From assembly GCA_037176725.1 (NCBI GenBank), contig JAZBRS010000020.1, forward strand, positions 55,766,001 through 55,830,000: a stretch of 64,000 bases of DNA. The letters are read 5' to 3'. The position numbers and the translations under genes were made by a program. How positions within the stretch are numbered: position 1 is the first letter of the stretch; each line of letters begins with the position of its first letter. Origin of the DNA: Posidonia oceanica. Its lineage: Eukaryota > Streptophyta > Magnoliopsida > Alismatales > Posidoniaceae. Shown piece by piece: positions 59,999 through 64,000 of the stretch. The notes beneath the pieces are model-generated. The model saw only the letters and a list, made by a program, of their open reading frames with translations, was not told the DNA's origin and searched no databases.

Positions 59999-62900
59999 TG
60001 TTGACACCCCATTTCGACAAGGCTGAATCGGCAAGTCTCTCTGGCGGCTAGGAAAAACCCAAAATCGCATATTTCTCTTCATCCTTCTTCCCAAATCAAA
60101 ACTCCAGCTCAAACCTCAAAGCCAAACCTAGAACCACACCTATTTTCTAACCCCAAAACCTTACCCTGAAACCATCCCAAAACCTTACCCTGAAACCATC
60201 CAAAACCCAAGCCAAAACCAAACCCTAACCCTCCTTTCTATCCTTCAAAACCAGCCAACTTGACCTAAGCCTTTACCCCTCTTCCTGAGCTCAAAACTTG
60301 ACCAAAATCCATAGGAAAATCCACCAACACCCACTCAACAAACCTACTCTAGAACCTAGAAATTTCTAAACCTAGCCCATTCCCAAAAACCCTAGAAAAC
60401 CTAGGGGAATTTCCCCTTTTTCTACACCTTGAAACCCCTCCAAAACCTTCTTAGAATCAAACCAAAACCTTAGACCCAATACCTTGAGCCCTAGACTACC
60501 CACTCGCCAATTTTCATCCCATTCCAAGACCTTTAAGACCTCCATTCACCCAAATTATCCTTTTCTCTCTCCAGGATTATCATTTTCTCTCTCCTCTCTC
60601 TCTCTCCTGATTATCATCTCCCTTTTCATCCCCTTCTTGCCCTTTCCCTGGCCTGGCTGTGGGCCCCCTTTGTGCTTCTATCCCTTCTCTATCTTATTCC
60701 TATTTTTATTTTATTTTAGCATTTTCCCGGAATTTTAAAAAATCATTTCCCTCCAACTCATCTCTTTCCCTTTTATTTCTCCTTTTTTCCATTTTCTTCC
60801 TCCTTCTCTTTTCCTTTTCTTTCTTTTGCAAAAACCCATAAAAACCCCTAAAAATCTGTAAAATTCCAAAACATAAAAAAGGACAAACCAGAACTCTAAG
60901 AGAAACAATTAAAAAACATTAAGCAAGCAATTAAAAAACTTAAACTTAACTAAATCAAGCTAAAAAGAAAATCAAGCATGCAAACTAAAAAATGCAAAAC
61001 AAACCAAAAGAAAGTACCAAAAAATCTAGGAAAAAACGAAAACAAAATCAAGACCCACCAAAAGTGAAAACCCTACCGAAAGAATTAAAAAACAAACCCT
61101 AAAAAGAAGTAAAACAATTAAGAACACTAAGATAAGTAATTAATGAAAGAAAAAGCTTAACTTAACAAACCTAAGAAAAACAATTTGAGAACTCAATTAA
61201 AAAGAGTGAAGAACACATCAAAAAGACTTGAAGACTCTTAATCAAACAAAAGAAACCTAATTAAAAAACATCAAGAAAAATCAACAAATAAAAATTAAAA
61301 AACCTAATCCAAAAGACTTAAGAAAGAAAAACCCTAAAAAGACTAAGACTTAAAAACCTAAAACCCATTCCGATTAATATGAAAATAAATCCTAAAAAAT
61401 CCTAATCAACATCCTAAAATGCTCAACAAGAAAAACACAATTTTTAAAACAATTTTAAAAGGATTTAACAAACACTTAATCAAGTAAAAACTAATTAAAA
61501 GCAAAACCAAAACCCTAAAACCCTAATCAAGCCCAAAACACACTAATTAACCTAAAAACAGTCACTAAAAATCTAATTAAAATCCTAACTCACAACACAA
61601 CTTTTCTAGTATTTTTACTTATTTTTAATTTATTTTTTTCTTCTTCTAATTTTATTTCCTTTCTCTTCCTTTCTTCTTCTTCCTTACTTTCTTTCCCACT
61701 TCTCATTCCTCTCTTCCTCCCCTTCATTTTCTTTTCTTTCACTTTTTTTACTGTGCTCAAGGCCCAGCCCACAGCCAGCCAACTTCTTCTTCTTCCCTCC
61801 TTCTCTTCTTCTTCTATTCCTCTCCTCCTCTCACAGCCAAAAAACGACAGTGGCCTCCCTCATTGGTTTTCTTTTTTTTCAAACCTACCTGACACCACCT
61901 TGACCTCCCACCATCACCCACGATCCACGACCACCATCACCACCCTACCCTGTGGCCTGAAACCAAGGACAGCAACCCATCCCTTCTCTTTTTGACTGTT
62001 GGAAACCAGCAAGTTTGAAGGATCAAAAACCTGGGATTTTGGAATCAAAAAGGAGTTCGGCCAACACACCTGCAAAGACCAAGTCACCAGCTCTCGCACC
62101 CTTCTTCCAGAACCCAAAAAGACCCCCAATCCTTGCCGGAATTCTTCCCCGAAGTGGACAGCACCCAAACAAGTTCAGAGCGACCTTCTTCCTTGCAAAC
62201 CCACCACCACGAGCATCCAAAAATTCCCAAACTCCACCATCGTACTCACCAAGTTCCTACCTTCACAACCCACCCGATATCTCACCCTGAAACCTCCCAC
62301 AGCCACCGCATTCCACTACAAACACTTGGGTCCTCTTTTTTGCCAAAATCTTCAAACATCCATATCTTCCTCCATACTCAGTGAAATCTACTTCTGTTTC
62401 CTCCCACGCACTCCCCGAACAACCACCTAGCCGCCCGTGCCTTCGCCTCGCCTTGGAGCGCCGCACATCGCCGTATCCACCTCGGCCTTCACAGTTGAGC
62501 TCCGGTCGAACCAGATCTTGCTCCAGGCCGTAGAACACTCCCCTGAGACCTCCGTCATCCTCCTCGGGCCTCAGGCAATGTCCCCCAAGCTCCCCAACGC
62601 AGCAGCCGCCGCCCTCCGCCGTCCCCACTCCTCTCTGGCCAGCCGAAAGCCACCAGGGTGGGTGGGCTCTTCCGGCGTGCGTAAGGGTCGAAGAAAGCCT
62701 CCCCCGGATTCCCCTCGTCGCCCTCTTGCTCCTCGGCTTTTCCCCGAGACTTTTCGTCGCCTGTGCCGCCCGCAAACCCTCGCCGGAGTTCCCTTCTTCT
62801 TCGGCACCGGTCGCCGGCGCTCCGAAACAGCGGCGTCCTCCACGCGCGCCCGCCGCCGTCGACGCTCCGCCGCACTCCTCCTCCGCCTCCGTCGCGCCCA

Positions 62901-64000
62901 GCAGCTTCCTCCCAGACCCCCGCCGCCTCGCGTCGCCCCTCCTCCATCGGTCCAGGAGAGTCGCCGGCGAGCTCCTCCCCTTCCACTGTAAGTCTTCCTC
63001 CTCTTTACTTTTCATTTTTTTCTTAACTTACATAATTTTCCCTTGCATTGCATTTCTTTTGTTTAAGTTTCTGATTATTGCGTTTAGGTCCAAAGCATGT
63101 TAAGACTTATGTTATTCTGATCTAAAACCATGTTAAATTGCAAGATTTGTTTGTGGTTTTTAATATTTGCATGATAGTCCACTTACTGTGCTTACTAGTT
63201 GTAAAAAATTTCGTTTCGATCCTTCTGCTTTCAATTTTTGCATCCAGGTCCTACAGTAGTTCATGTAATCATAATGTGCATAGTTTGCCTTAATACATTG
63301 CATTCTGTATCCCTATTTTTTTTATTTTTGCTGTCTGATCCATTGCAATGTAGAACTTAGGTCTTAATTTAAATTTTTTGCATACTGTATTGCATGTTTG
63401 CCCCTCTGATTTTTCATTTTTGCATCTAGGTCCATTTTAAATGCATAGTGATCATTTTGCATGCATCTTAGCTTATTGCATTGCATTTTCAACCTTTTAT
63501 TTTCAAAAAATTGCATGTCAGTCCATGGTCAGTAATTTCAGAGCACATTTCACATCTAAAATTGCATACTTGACCCTTGCATGATTTAAAAATGACACAT
63601 AGGTCCTTGCATCACTTTAAAGTCATGTAAAAAGACTGTTTTGCCCCTAAAACTGCATCTTAGCTCCCATGCTTGCAAAATTGCACGTAGACCCTCCACC
63701 TGCATTCCCAGACTCCCCAGAACCCTGTTTTCTGGAAAAATTGCATTTTAGCCCCTGATGTTTTAAAAAATTGCATTCTGCTTGCCATTTGCTTTCAAAA
63801 CTTCCTCTGATGCGTACCAACTTTTAAAAGCTGTGTTCTGAAGCCTATTTTTTGTAAAACTACCCTCTGTCACCTCCTGTTCTCAGAATCCCTGCCTGTA
63901 AGCCCCATCCTTTCCAAAAATTTGCATTTAAACCCCCTCTCTTTTCAAAAATAGCTTTTGAATCTCTACTTTTTTTTAAAAATTCCCTTCTAGTCTCTTC
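59999..64000 (+). mobile_element. Element 6: LTR of an element 1 relative, plus strand, running off the window
   Basis: It starts TGTTGACACCCCATTTCGAC at 59999 and matches the reverse complement of the element 1 LTR from its U3 end, at first with few differences and then with more beyond about 61700. The GC-rich island (about 62420-62990), the CTGTAAGT donor-like site (62988) and the CTAAATGCAAT phrase region (63050-63990, reversed) are kept. AAGGG (59994-59998) is the candidate target duplication. Ends within U5-side sequence at the window edge. Confidence 0.88.

Overview
The window is plant nuclear DNA made almost wholly of nested LTR retrotransposons. I found no cellular gene, tRNA, rRNA or CRISPR array. 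The organism is a flowering plant, probably a dicot with a large repeat-rich genome. The reasons are a Tat-lineage (Ogre-like) Ty3/gypsy polyprotein, tRNA-Arg-type primer binding sites, LTRs of 2.5-5.9 kb, and a SIRE-type copia remnant. The species cannot be named from this sequence.

Layout. (1) 1-14545: element 2, minus strand, left LTR cut by the window edge. It has a decayed gag, no pol and tandem repeats in its 3' region. (2) 14546-17759: part of an LTR of a third family, apparently interrupted by element 2. It carries seven dyads at about 230-bp spacing. (3) 17760-18375: older repeat DNA. (4) 18376-46486: element 1, minus strand, complete, 28,111 bp. Its 5.86-kb LTRs are nearly identical and its 5-bp target duplications (TAGGG) are perfect. 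It encodes gag, then in the same frame after one TAG a long pol (protease, G-patch-like motif, RT, degenerate RNase H, second RNase H, integrase), then a separate 400-aa ORF in the env position resembling plant DUF7745 proteins. (5) 46487-49885: continuation of the interrupted older DNA, with a probable gypsy LTR end and a minus-strand SIRE-like copia LTR with its polypurine tract. (6) 49886-55646: element 4, plus strand, LTR and decayed gag. (7) 55647-59998: element 5, plus strand, inserted in element 4 gag. (8) 59999-64000: LTR of an element 1 relative inserted behind element 5 gag and running off the window.

How the parts work together. In element 1, minus-strand DNA synthesis would start from tRNA-Arg at the PBS and plus-strand synthesis from the PPT. 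Gag packages the RNA, and pol matures the proteins, copies the RNA and integrates the DNA. The role of the 3' ORF is unknown.

Most unusual signals: a second copy of the PBS core inside U5 of every LTR family whose U5 is visible, which changes together with the PBS in element 5; the extra ORF in the env position; conserved splice-acceptor-like sites just before gag; and repeated short palindromes in unrelated families. All alignments and counts were made by eye.
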